Origin: Clostridiales bacterium
GTDB lineage: Bacteria > Bacillota > Clostridia > Lachnospirales > Lachnospiraceae
NCBI GenBank assembly: GCA_003343625.1
Contig: QAKV01000032.1
Coordinates: forward strand, 1-19,131
Reading direction: 5' to 3'
DNA length: 19,131 nt
Shown here: positions 7,354 through 13,791 of the stretch, piece by piece
Position numbering within the stretch: position 1 is the stretch's first letter
How the letters are laid out: every line of letters starts with the position of its first letter
The notes under the pieces: model-generated
What the model saw: the letters and a program-made list of their open reading frames with translations, nothing else
Databases searched by the model: none
What the model was told of the DNA's origin: nothing
Made by a program: the position numbers and the translations under genes

Positions 7354-8238
7354 ATGGGAGATGGAAAATGGACAAAAAGAGACTTTGAGAGTTATTCCAG
7401 ATCACGTGGCCGGGTAGTAGGAAGTTCTGGTGAAGTAGAAGGAACTTATTCAAACCAAGAGATGTTCTATTCAAAAACTTTAGATCCTGTTCTTAATCCA
7501 AAGAATGTCGTGAGAGAATGTTGCGATTCTGAGGAGCATCCGAACACAATTCCAGTGATTCTAGCGTTGGATGTAACAGGAAGCATGGGACAGACAGCAG
7601 TAGAAGTGGCCAAAAAGCTGAATGTTATTATGACAAAGCTTTATTCCCAGGTAAAAGATGTTCAGTTTTTGATTATGGGGATTGGAGATTTAACTTATGA
7701 CCGCTACCCGATTCAGGCTTCTCAGTTTGAATCAGACATTCGAATTGCTGATCAACTGGAGAAGATTTATTTTGAATTCGGAGGTGGACCTAATCCATTT
7801 GAATCCTACACTGCGGCCTGGTATTTTGCGTCCAGACACACAAAGCTTGATTGTTGGAAGCGAGGGAAGCGTGGAATTCTCATCACCATGGGGGATGAGA
7901 GGCTGAATCCATATCTTCCATTACGCGGCAATTACACAACATTTCAAGCAGTAACTGGAGATTATCTTCAGTCGGATATTGAAACTTCGGAATTATATCC
8001 GGAAGTGATTGAGAAGTATGATGTCTATCATTTGAACGTGAATCATAGAGGAAATAGTTCTTATGTGAATGATGATATACGAGAGTCATTTGGGGAGTAT
8101 CTTGATAAAGAACACTTTAAGACAACTACGATGGAAAGTATTGTGGATGACATCATAAATATTATTGTTAACGCAGTAAATGTAACTCAGGAAGAGGACT
8201 TTGTAAGAGAGGGTAAAGAATCCTGGATTGCATGGTAG
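7354..8238 (+). CDS. von Willebrand factor A (vWA) domain protein
   Basis: A 294-residue protein whose centre is a vWA fold. Residues about 66-80 give the metal-site strand I-P-V-I-L-A-L-D73-V-T75-G-S77-M-G, a good MIDAS variant (D-x-T-x-S). Later come a strand with G-I-G-D, a glycine-rich loop F-G-G-G-P-N-P-F-E-S, and the strand I-L-I-T-M-G-D-E that normally supplies the last metal ligand. The N-terminal ~60 residues are polar and lack a signal peptide, so the protein is cytoplasmic. vWA proteins often pair with AAA ATPases or act as metal-dependent docking factors. Here the tightly linked partner is the Gly/Met-rich protein, and the nearest ATPase is the PLD fusion two genes upstream. A terminator follows the stop at once. 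Confidence 0.85.
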   Translation: MGDGKWTKRDFESYSRSRGRVVGSSGEVEGTYSNQEMFYSKTLDPVLNPKNVVRECCDSEEHPNTIPVILALDVTGSMGQTAVEVAKKLNVIMTKLYSQVKDVQFLIMGIGDLTYDRYPIQASQFESDIRIADQLEKIYFEFGGGPNPFESYTAAWYFASRHTKLDCWKRGKRGILITMGDERLNPYLPLRGNYTTFQAVTGDYLQSDIETSELYPEVIEKYDVYHLNVNHRGNSSYVNDDIRESFGEYLDKEHFKTTTMESIVDDIINIIVNAVNVTQEEDFVREGKESWIAW

Positions 8239-8244
8239 GAGATG

Positions 8245-8273
8245 AGGGTAGGGAAGCCTGCCCTTATTTTTTT
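8245..8273 (+). terminator. Intrinsic terminator after the vWA gene
   Basis: AGGGTAGG (8245-8252) pairs with CCTGCCCT (8257-8264) around a GAAG loop, with a T-rich tail to 8273. It lies 6 bases after the stop codon. The next gene's ribosome binding site starts at the end of the T-run, so some read-through is likely. Confidence 0.85.
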
Positions 8274-8283
8274 AGGAGGGAAA

Positions 8284-8484
8284 ATGAATACATTAACAAT
8301 TAAACGAAATTTGGATGAATCAACCAGAAAACAAGCAGTTTGGCGTAAACGTCAGGATAGTGAGGAAGTAGAAATATTCTCCTTACATATTACAGAGGAA
8401 AAAGAAGTGATCATTACAGACTATGAAGATTATTCTAAAATTTATGCAATTTATTCTTTAGATTATTATAATGCTGGGAATTAA
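8284..8484 (+). CDS. Small protein of unknown function
   Basis: A 66-residue protein starting at the ATG at 8284, which sits 3 bases after a strong AGGAGGG. An in-frame ATG at 8242 exists but would force translation through the terminator stem, so I reject it. The protein has a basic N-terminal third (T-I-K-R-N-L, R-K-Q-A-V-W-R-K-R) and an acidic, tyrosine-rich C-terminal half (D-Y-E-D-Y-S-K-I-Y-A-I-Y-S-L-D-Y-Y). No known motif. It is 18 bases ahead of the PurA-like gene and probably co-transcribed with it. Confidence 0.6.
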   Translation: MNTLTIKRNLDESTRKQAVWRKRQDSEEVEIFSLHITEEKEVIITDYEDYSKIYAIYSLDYYNAGN

Positions 8485-8502
8485 ACAAGGGAGATAAATG
8501 GT

Positions 8503-9654
8503 ATGAGACAGATTAAAGTGGTAATCGGTTCGTCGTTCGGTGATGAAGGAAAGGGTTTAATGACTGATTACTTTTGCAGTAAAGCACAAAAAAGAGGAGA
8601 AAAATGTATTGTTGTATGTTCTAATGGTGGAAGCCAAAGAGGACATACAGTTGATACAAGTAAAGGAGAACATCATGTATTTCACCATTTTGGGTCTGGA
8701 GTATTTTCGGGCGCTTATACATATTTACCAGAGCCATTTATCGTGAATCCTATTGCATTTCGGAGAGAATATGAAGAACTGGCCGGTTTAGGATACTTTC
8801 CTACAGTGTATGTGAACCCTGATTGTCAGGTGACAACGCCATACGACATGATGCTAAATCAAATTTTGGAGGAACATCGAAATGCTGCGAAACATGGAAG
8901 CTGCGGAATAGGAATTTACGAAACGATTCACAGGTCTGAAGCGGGTTATGGGACAAACGCAAAATCGATTCTTCAATCAGGGAACAAAGATTTTCTTGGT
9001 ATTATCAAAGAATATCTTCCAAAGCGTATTTCTGAACTGGGATTTGAAATTCCAAGTGATTGGAAGGCGATATTATATAATCCTGGAATCATAGATACTT
9101 ATTTAGATGATTGCGCTTATATGAGAGAAAGAATTCGGTTTGCGACTGATGCTGTTTTAAAATTATATCCCAATATTGTCTTTGAAAATGGACAAGGACT
9201 GTTATTAGACCGTGAGAATATGGAATATTTTCCGCATCTTACACCCAGCCATACGGGAATTAGAAATTCATGGACAATTATAAGCAGGACGTTTGTTCCT
9301 GAAGAATATAATTTGGAAGTGTGCTATGTGACACGGACTTATATGACACGCCATGGAGCGGGAAGATTTGATACAGAGTGTCCAAAAGAATTTTTAAATC
9401 CAGATATGATGGATGAAACGAATGTACCAAATCCACACCAGGATACGTTAAGGTATGGAACACTAGATGGAAATCAATTAATTGCAAGAATTGAAAAAGA
9501 TATGAGTGAAGTAAAAAGAAAGAAAATTACAAAATCCATTGCTATCACTCATTTAAATGAATACAATTTAACGGAAGAAAATAAACAGGCATTTTCAAAG
9601 TTCACAGGTAAAATTTATTGTTCTTATGGAAAATGCCGGGAACATGTGAAATGA
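8503..9654 (+). CDS. Divergent adenylosuccinate synthetase (PurA superfamily)
   Basis: A 383-residue member of the adenylosuccinate synthetase superfamily, which joins aspartate to IMP (or a related purine) at the cost of a nucleoside triphosphate. Visible landmarks: P-loop G-S-S-F-G-D14-E-G-K-G; G-H48-T, the second catalytic site; F-E-N-G-Q-G-L-L-L-D (228-236), matching the E-G-A-Q-G-T-L-L-D block; T-R-H-G-A-G-R-F-D-T-E (282-291), closer to the short archaeal/phage-like form; and T-H-L-N (349-352) where standard PurA has the guanine-reading T-K-L-D. The phage 2-aminoadenine enzyme PurZ replaces the P-loop Asp, but here it is kept, so IMP-like chemistry is more likely. The Asp-to-Asn change suggests the triphosphate may not be GTP. 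The protein is shorter than housekeeping PurA (~430 residues), and no purine operon surrounds it. Function on this element is unknown. Confidence 0.8.
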   Translation: MRQIKVVIGSSFGDEGKGLMTDYFCSKAQKRGEKCIVVCSNGGSQRGHTVDTSKGEHHVFHHFGSGVFSGAYTYLPEPFIVNPIAFRREYEELAGLGYFPTVYVNPDCQVTTPYDMMLNQILEEHRNAAKHGSCGIGIYETIHRSEAGYGTNAKSILQSGNKDFLGIIKEYLPKRISELGFEIPSDWKAILYNPGIIDTYLDDCAYMRERIRFATDAVLKLYPNIVFENGQGLLLDRENMEYFPHLTPSHTGIRNSWTIISRTFVPEEYNLEVCYVTRTYMTRHGAGRFDTECPKEFLNPDMMDETNVPNPHQDTLRYGTLDGNQLIARIEKDMSEVKRKKITKSIAITHLNEYNLTEENKQAFSKFTGKIYCSYGKCREHVK

Positions 9655-9664
9655 TAAAGGAAGC

Positions 9665-9922
9665 ATGACAGTAAGAGAATTAATGGAAACATGTGCAGCG
9701 CCAGCCAGAAAAACATTAGTATATGCAGTAGAAGTTACAGAGTTAAAATCCGACAAACACGTAACTATGGATAAGCCGATAGTGAAATTTGCTGGAGTAC
9801 AGAGTGACGAAAGTTCTTATCTGAAAAGAATGGTATTAAATGCTCAGGTACTTAGATGGGAACATTGCAAGACTCCTAATTATAGGATTGTGGGAAGCGG
9901 TAATTTAGTAATTTATATATGA
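9665..9922 (+). CDS. Small protein of unknown function
   Basis: An 85-residue protein starting 10 bases after the PurA-like gene, with AAAGGAAG ahead of the ATG, so it is probably in the same operon. The sequence suggests a small alpha/beta domain: an N-terminal helix (T-V-R-E-L-M-E-T-C), a strand (L-V-Y-A-V-E-V-T-E-L), another helix (S-S-Y-L-K-R-M-V-L-N-A-Q-V) and a C-terminal strand (N-L-V-I-Y-I). No motif recognised. Confidence 0.6.
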   Translation: MTVRELMETCAAPARKTLVYAVEVTELKSDKHVTMDKPIVKFAGVQSDESSYLKRMVLNAQVLRWEHCKTPNYRIVGSGNLVIYI

Positions 9923-9942
9923 ACACTTTAGGAGGGGGAATA

Positions 9943-10113
9943 ATGGTAGAAAATGTCTTTATGGAACAGAATCAATTTCCTGAAAAACCAGTAGAATGGA
10001 TGAATCCGAAAACATATGAAAAAGTTAATGATGAGATAAGAAACTGGCCCTGGTGGAAGAAAGCTGTTTATAATGAATTGTTTGCAATCTCAACACATGC
10101 AGAAAGAATATAG
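9943..10113 (+). CDS. Very small protein of unknown function
   Basis: A 56-residue protein. The ATG at 9943 follows a very strong GGAGGGGG, so I prefer it to an upstream in-frame ATG at 9919 that overlaps the previous gene. It is rich in Trp and Pro (V-E-W-M-N-P, N-W-P-W-W-K-K-A-V-Y-N-E), which suggests a short structured peptide rather than chance coding. A terminator stem begins on its stop codon. Function unknown. Confidence 0.55.
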   Translation: MVENVFMEQNQFPEKPVEWMNPKTYEKVNDEIRNWPWWKKAVYNELFAISTHAERI

Positions 10114-10141
10114 GAGAGCGTGAAAATGCTTTCCTTTTTTT
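10113..10141 (+). terminator. Intrinsic terminator closing the PurA-like unit
   Basis: GGAGAGC (10113-10119) pairs with GCTTTCC (10128-10134), followed by seven T residues. Confidence 0.8.
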
Positions 10142-10187
10142 ATAAAAGAAGGTATATTAATATATAGAATTGTGTGAGGTGAAATGT

Positions 10188-10586
10188 ATGGAAGATATTG
10201 GAAAACGATTGCTGCAGTCTATAAACAATTACTATGCAAAAAATGATAATGCAACGAATGAGGGGCTTGCTGAGTATTTATTGAAAAACGTGGAAGAGCT
10301 TTCTATGAGTCATGTGTATGAAGCATTGCATGGCACAGAGGAAGAACATTTGAATGTCGCTCATTTTTTATCGCGTCCAATAGGCAGTAAGGTTCAAATA
10401 CGTTCGGATCTTATTCCCGGAGAAAATTATGGTGGAACGGGATTTATGATAGATATGGTCCCATATTTAGGAAAAGAGGCTGTGATTACAGGTTATGAGT
10501 GTCAGGAAGACTGTGTTCCGGCTTATTTGTTAGACGTAGATGATTCGTTCTGGAGCTGGAACGAAGAAATGTTGGAAAGGAGTTAA
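10188..10586 (+). CDS. Small protein with a phage-type 'KVQIRSDL' beta domain
   Basis: A 132-residue protein. The start at 10188 is chosen because GAGGTG lies upstream at good distance. Residues 1-70 look helical. Residues from about 68 carry a pattern often seen in phage and plasmid proteins: K-V-Q-I-R-S-D-L, then Y-L-G-K-E-A-V-I-T, then Y-L-L-D-V-D-D-S-F-W-S-W-N-E-E-M-L-E. This looks like a small SH3-like barrel. No enzymatic residues are apparent. It stands alone between two terminators. Confidence 0.65.
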   Translation: MEDIGKRLLQSINNYYAKNDNATNEGLAEYLLKNVEELSMSHVYEALHGTEEEHLNVAHFLSRPIGSKVQIRSDLIPGENYGGTGFMIDMVPYLGKEAVITGYECQEDCVPAYLLDVDDSFWSWNEEMLERS

Positions 10587-10681
10587 ACTTTCTAATAATA
10601 AGAATATTGATAGTCATTCTCCTCATAAACACATGCTTGAGGATGAAAGTAAAATACTGTTAAATTTGTTAATGAAATTAG

Positions 10682-10703
10682 AGGCACAGCTATGTGCCTT
10701 TTT
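10682..10703 (+). terminator. Intrinsic terminator
   Basis: AGGCACA (10682-10688) pairs with TGTGCCT (10693-10699) around GCTA and is followed by T residues. Confidence 0.85.
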
Positions 10704-10742
10704 CCTTTGGAAAAATCCCGTGTAATCTATCAATTGGTTCTA

Positions 10743-10771
10743 AGTCTTTTCACGCATACTTTTACTATAAT
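10743..10771 (+). promoter_or_regulatory. Candidate promoter for the ITDP/ADAG gene pair
   Basis: A perfect TATAAT -10 sits at 10766-10771, 22 bases ahead of the start codon at 10794. The -35 is poor (AGTCTT at 10743-10748 with a 17-base spacer). A GCATACTTTTA stretch in the spacer resembles the CATACT motif seen elsewhere in the window. Confidence 0.5.
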
Positions 10772-10793
10772 AGACGATGTATGGAGGTGTGGA

Positions 10794-11600
10794 ATGGACA
10801 AAGCATGGGTAGATAAGAAAAAGCAAGAGTACGCAGATAAAATAAATGCATACAAAGAGTCTTTACTTGAATATGTGAAAAATATTAAATATATTGATGA
10901 AAAAACAAGAGAGGACGCTGTGGAAGCCTATGAATATGGGTGCTATGAGACAGTGGGATATCTGCTTAATAGAGCGTATTTTTCTTATTTCCAGAATAGA
11001 GAGAAAGTGGAAGCAGAGGCAAAGCAGCTGAAACAAATCAACGAACATATAGAAGATATTCGAACCTATCGTGTAGAAAAAGAAAAAATATATGATATAT
11101 GTTTAGATTCGGAGCCAATTGAATTTGACGGCGATATTATTATCACTGATCCTTCTTATATATTGAAAAAGATGTTAGAGAGAAATCATTGGGAGAGATG
11201 TGGGCATGGCAGTAATATGGAGGTATTTGGATTTACGAAATATATTACACATGACACAATCTGTGGTGATTGGTCTTGCTGTACATATAATACTGATACG
11301 GGGGAAGTAATCGGTCATTTTTCTGCTGATGCTGGTATGGTTGGTGTATTCCTTTTAAAAGAAGTACTTAAATACAACCCGGATTTCGACTATCACATCA
11401 AAAAACCATGGACAACTACCTGGATCAGAAATTTTAAAGGAACTGTGCAAGTAATTGTAAAAGAGGAGCCATATGAACATGAGGAAGACTGGCTGTATTT
11501 TATGAATTATGTTGTAGAAGTAGTAGGCCATGGCATCAATAAAGAAACAGGTGAGCCAATCAATTTTGTGGGAAAGCAAGCCATGGAAAATGAAGAATAA
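10794..11600 (+). CDS. 'ITDPSYI...ADAG' family protein, first of a tandem pair
   Basis: A 268-residue protein starting at the ATG at 10794, just after GGAGGTG. I recognise the pattern of a widespread family of unknown function but no name. Its marks are F-D-G-D-I-I-I-T-D-P-S-Y-I (111-123), G-D-W-S-C-C-T-Y (158-165), G-H-F-S-A-D-A-G-M-V-G-V-F (174-186), and K-P-W-T-T-T-W (204-210). The acidic residues in the D-G-D, T-D-P and D-A-G motifs could bind a metal, but this is only a guess. Residues 1-100 are a charged helical region that begins M-D-K-A-W-V-D, the same as in the next gene. No signal peptide or membrane span. Confidence 0.7.
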   Translation: MDKAWVDKKKQEYADKINAYKESLLEYVKNIKYIDEKTREDAVEAYEYGCYETVGYLLNRAYFSYFQNREKVEAEAKQLKQINEHIEDIRTYRVEKEKIYDICLDSEPIEFDGDIIITDPSYILKKMLERNHWERCGHGSNMEVFGFTKYITHDTICGDWSCCTYNTDTGEVIGHFSADAGMVGVFLLKEVLKYNPDFDYHIKKPWTTTWIRNFKGTVQVIVKEEPYEHEEDWLYFMNYVVEVVGHGINKETGEPINFVGKQAMENEE

Positions 11601-11616
11601 AGATGGAGAAAATAGA

Positions 11617-12630
11617 ATGGACAAAGCGTGGGTAGATAGAAAAAATAGAGAATATACAGATAAAATAGCGGCCGACAAAGCATATGTACTGCAGCAATTA
11701 AAAGAAAATGAGTATATGGATGAGGCACGAAAAAAGGAATGTATTGATAAATTTGAAAAGGGTAATTATATAGCATTAAAAACAGCTATTGATTCTTTTG
11801 TAATTTCATGTGTTGACAAAATGGCATGTGAGGCCGAAAATGAATTAGATGGGATTGATGAGTGGAGCATTGATTTACGCAGAAGAATTTGGGAAATTAG
11901 TCAGCATTATATTTGGAATTATCAAAATAAATATGACAGGTATCTTGATTCGGAGCCAGTTGAATTTGATGGTGATATTATCATCACTGATCCATGTTAT
12001 ATAGAAAAAGATAATCCAGAAGTGGGAGAGCGTCCAAGATGGGAAGACTATTTTACTTATTCAAGTCCTACAGAGTATCCTGATTACAGAAAAGCTACAC
12101 CAGAAGAAATTGATAATCTGGATGACATAGAAAAGATTATACTGGAATTAGGTGCAGATGATTCTGTAATTTATAAATCTGAACAATTTGAAAGAGAAAA
12201 ACAATTGTACAGTGAAGCGGAAGATGAATATGAGAAAAACAACTTGTCGGACTGGGAGAAAAGTGATTGCGGCAAAAACATGGAAGCATTAGGTTTTTCT
12301 TCTCATTACATCACAAGAGATACATTGGAGGGTGACTGGAGCTGTACGACATACAATTCAGATACAGAGGAAGTAATCGGACATTTTTGTGCTGATGCTG
12401 GCATGGTTAGTGTATTTCTTTTGGATGATGTACTTAGGTACAACCCGAATTTTGACTATCACATCACAAAACCATGGACAACTACCTGGATTAAGGACTT
12501 CAAGGGAACGGTTCAGATAATTGTAAAAGAAGAATCATATGAAGATTATGCCATAGAAGTAATAGGATATGGTATTAATAAAAAGACAGGTGAAGCAATT
12601 AACTTTGAGGGAAAGCAGACAGGATTTTAG
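11617..12630 (+). CDS. 'ITDPCYI...ADAG' family protein, second of a tandem pair
   Basis: A 337-residue paralogue of the preceding gene. It starts at the ATG at 11617, and its opening M-D-K-A-W-V-D-R-K-N-R-E-Y matches its neighbour. It keeps I-I-I-T-D-P-C-Y-I, G-D-W-S-C-T-T-Y, G-H-F-C-A-D-A-G-M and K-P-W-T-T-T-W. It differs by an acidic insertion of about 75 residues between the T-D-P-C-Y-I motif and the G-D-W-S block, which accounts for most of its greater length. The 16-base gap to the upstream gene and the shared start region show a tandem duplication. Cytoplasmic; function unknown. Confidence 0.7.
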   Translation: MDKAWVDRKNREYTDKIAADKAYVLQQLKENEYMDEARKKECIDKFEKGNYIALKTAIDSFVISCVDKMACEAENELDGIDEWSIDLRRRIWEISQHYIWNYQNKYDRYLDSEPVEFDGDIIITDPCYIEKDNPEVGERPRWEDYFTYSSPTEYPDYRKATPEEIDNLDDIEKIILELGADDSVIYKSEQFEREKQLYSEAEDEYEKNNLSDWEKSDCGKNMEALGFSSHYITRDTLEGDWSCTTYNSDTEEVIGHFCADAGMVSVFLLDDVLRYNPNFDYHITKPWTTTWIKDFKGTVQIIVKEESYEDYAIEVIGYGINKKTGEAINFEGKQTGF

Positions 12631-12640
12631 GAGGAAAATC

Positions 12641-12988
12641 ATGACAAAGAATGAGATGGAACTCATTTATAATATAGAAAAAGAAAAGGAAAAGGTACTG
12701 AAAGCAGAGGCACTAAAACCGTTCTTGAAAGACCGGACCTTGTTGTATGGATATACTTGTGAACGGAAAACATGTGATTATACATTCTGTAAGCTGCTGA
12801 AAAGACTTGGCATAGAGCTTCCTTTTACGACATACAATGAGGATAGACCAAAGGCAAATTTTTATGGGTTTACATTGGAAGATGCGGAATGTACTGTATC
12901 TGGAAAAGCACAAACAGTGCTGGATCATTCAGTAGAAAATTTTAAGAAAGGGTTTGTGTCAGATGAAATAAAACTAGACGAATTTTGA
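12641..12988 (+). CDS. Small protein of unknown function
   Basis: A 115-residue protein starting at 12641 after AGGAGGAAAA, 10 bases past the preceding stop, so it ends the ITDP/ADAG operon. A Lys/Glu-rich N-terminal helix (I-E-K-E-K-E-K-V-L-K-A-E) leads into a part with three close cysteines (Y-T-C-E-R-K-T-C-D-Y-T-F-C) and a later A-E-C. The cysteine spacing hints at a small metal site but fits no standard zinc-finger pattern. No family recognised. Confidence 0.6.
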   Translation: MTKNEMELIYNIEKEKEKVLKAEALKPFLKDRTLLYGYTCERKTCDYTFCKLLKRLGIELPFTTYNEDRPKANFYGFTLEDAECTVSGKAQTVLDHSVENFKKGFVSDEIKLDEF

Positions 12989-13004
12989 AATACTTATTTC
13001 ATGT

Positions 13005-13029
13005 GTATCTGTCATACTATCATTGTAGG
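13005..13029 (+). promoter_or_regulatory. Repeated promoter-like motif, copy ahead of small RNA 1
   Basis: ATCTGTCATACTAT followed by TTGTAGG matches 14828-14852 with two mismatches over 25 bases, and its core recurs at 13194-13207. The CATACTAT part resembles a -10 element. A short terminator-bearing unit without an ORF follows at once. Confidence 0.5.
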
Positions 13030-13120
13030 ATATATCCTTTTGGCTGACAAAGCCGAAGTTACAATCCATTTGGCTGACGAAGCCGCTGAGGGAAAAGGCA
13101 TAGTTTATCTATGCCTTTTT
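13024..13120 (+). ncRNA. Candidate small RNA 1 (about 97 nt)
   Basis: No ORF fits here, but the stretch from the CATACTAT element to the terminator reads as a compact structured RNA. It has a GGATATATCC self-complementary stem at 13028-13037, then two near-identical hairpins exactly 30 bases apart (GGCTGACAAAGCC at 13042 and GGCTGACGAAGCC at 13072), then the intrinsic terminator. The exact 5' end is inferred from the motif position. It may be a regulatory RNA; the target is unknown. Confidence 0.45.
13093..13120 (+). terminator. Terminator of small RNA 1
   Basis: AAAAGGCATAG (13093-13103) pairs perfectly with CTATGCCTTTT (13109-13119) around TTTAT. Confidence 0.85.
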
Positions 13121-13173
13121 GAGGTAATTGCAGATGCAATTTTATTTTTTTTGTTGAAATGAATGTTGATTTA

Positions 13174-13207
13174 TTGTCCGTCAGATTCTCTTCATCTGTC
13201 ATACTAT
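13174..13207 (+). promoter_or_regulatory. Repeated promoter-like motif, copy ahead of small RNA 2
   Basis: TTGTCCGTCAGATT at the left and ATCTGTCATACTAT (13194-13207) at the right align with the same two blocks at 14813-14843. CAGAT and ATCTG form a small inverted repeat in both copies. This is the second promoter-like unit within 200 bases. Confidence 0.5.
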
Positions 13208-13212
13208 TATTT

Positions 13213-13281
13213 GGTATTGTAACATTGATGCAACTCCTCCTAAATGGGGTAAGGCATAGTCAAATTGACTGTGCCTTTTTT
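13213..13281 (+). ncRNA. Candidate small RNA 2 (about 70 nt) with an anti-SD-like stretch
   Basis: A short unit between the CATACTAT element and a strong terminator. It holds no plausible gene. It contains CTCCTCC (13235-13241), the complement of a ribosome binding site, in a probably single-stranded part. The closing stem shares GGCATAG with small RNA 1. Pyrimidine-rich loops of this kind are used by Firmicute regulatory RNAs to cover ribosome binding sites; its role here is inferred. Confidence 0.4.
13251..13281 (+). terminator. Terminator of small RNA 2
   Basis: AAGGCATAGTC (from 13251) pairs with GACTGTGCCTT with one G-T pair and is followed by a T-run to 13281. Confidence 0.85.
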
Positions 13282-13380
13282 GCTAAGAAAAAAGAGGCAA
13301 AGGTTCCCCAATCGGTTGATTTCCAATGTTTGCAATTGGATTCTGGCATATTCGTATAAAAGAGGAAAAGGAGTATTTAT

Positions 13381-13740
13381 ATGTTTTACATCGGGATTGA
13401 GGATTTGGCTGCAAATGCCTTCATAGAAATGATAAAAAAGAGTGCAAATCAGCCTAAGAAAACATATTGTGTGACGCTGACAGAACTTGAAGCATATGGA
13501 AGGAAGATAGTACAGTATTTGGAACAACGAGGGGAAAAAGCCGTTCTAATGTTATCGAGAGACAATACGGATGCGTTTTTTAGAGATTATTCAGATTATT
13601 TTGAAGAATGTGAAGTGTGCGGGGAACTGGGAATTTCTCTGAAGTATGAAAAGAAAGTAGAAGATTTAATTCATAAATTTAGAGGATATTTACAATTAGA
13701 TGTATTGCAGGCTTTTATAAATGTTGGATGGAATGCATGA
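13381..13740 (+). CDS. Small protein of unknown function
   Basis: A 119-residue soluble protein with AAAAGGAG ahead of its ATG. It looks mainly helical: F-I-E-M-I-K-K-S-A near the N-terminus, then L-T-E-L-E-A-Y-G-R-K-I-V-Q-Y-L-E. A central strand (K-A-V-L-M-L-S-R-D-N) is followed by an aromatic and acidic segment (F-F-R-D-Y-S-D-Y-F-E-E-C-E-V-C-G-E-L-G). No recognised family. It lies 51 bases ahead of the radical SAM gene and may be its partner, though the gap holds no shared translation signal. Confidence 0.6.
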   Translation: MFYIGIEDLAANAFIEMIKKSANQPKKTYCVTLTELEAYGRKIVQYLEQRGEKAVLMLSRDNTDAFFRDYSDYFEECEVCGELGISLKYEKKVEDLIHKFRGYLQLDVLQAFINVGWNA

Positions 13741-13791
13741 ACCCAATATTTTGGAAATTAATCAAATGTAAGAAATAAAAGGAGTAAATGA

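Noticed and set aside
8503..9654. PurZ of the 2-aminoadenine (Z-genome) pathway
   Set aside because: The P-loop reads G-D-E-G-K-G with the catalytic Asp kept, whereas PurZ replaces it, and no DatZ, MazZ or special polymerase gene is in the window.
10692..10793. Upstream extension of the first ITDP/ADAG gene
   Set aside because: The longer frame starts inside a terminator and has no ribosome binding site, while ATG 10794 follows GGAGGTG and matches the start of the paralogue.
11530..11616. Upstream extension of the second ITDP/ADAG gene
   Set aside because: It would overlap the previous gene by 71 bases, and the paralogue alignment begins at ATG 11617.
13036..13088. Two GGCTGAC repeats as a short CRISPR array
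   Set aside because: Only two copies, self-complementary hairpins of 13 bases with a 17-base gap, and no cas genes; better explained as RNA stems.
13213..13250. Minus-strand GGAGGAG followed by ATG
   Set aside because: The frame stops after eight codons; the sequence makes better sense as CTCCTCC in a plus-strand RNA.
13159..13359. 66-codon plus-strand ORF
   Set aside because: It has no ribosome binding site, runs across the CATACTAT motif and through a strong terminator, and its product has no protein-like pattern.
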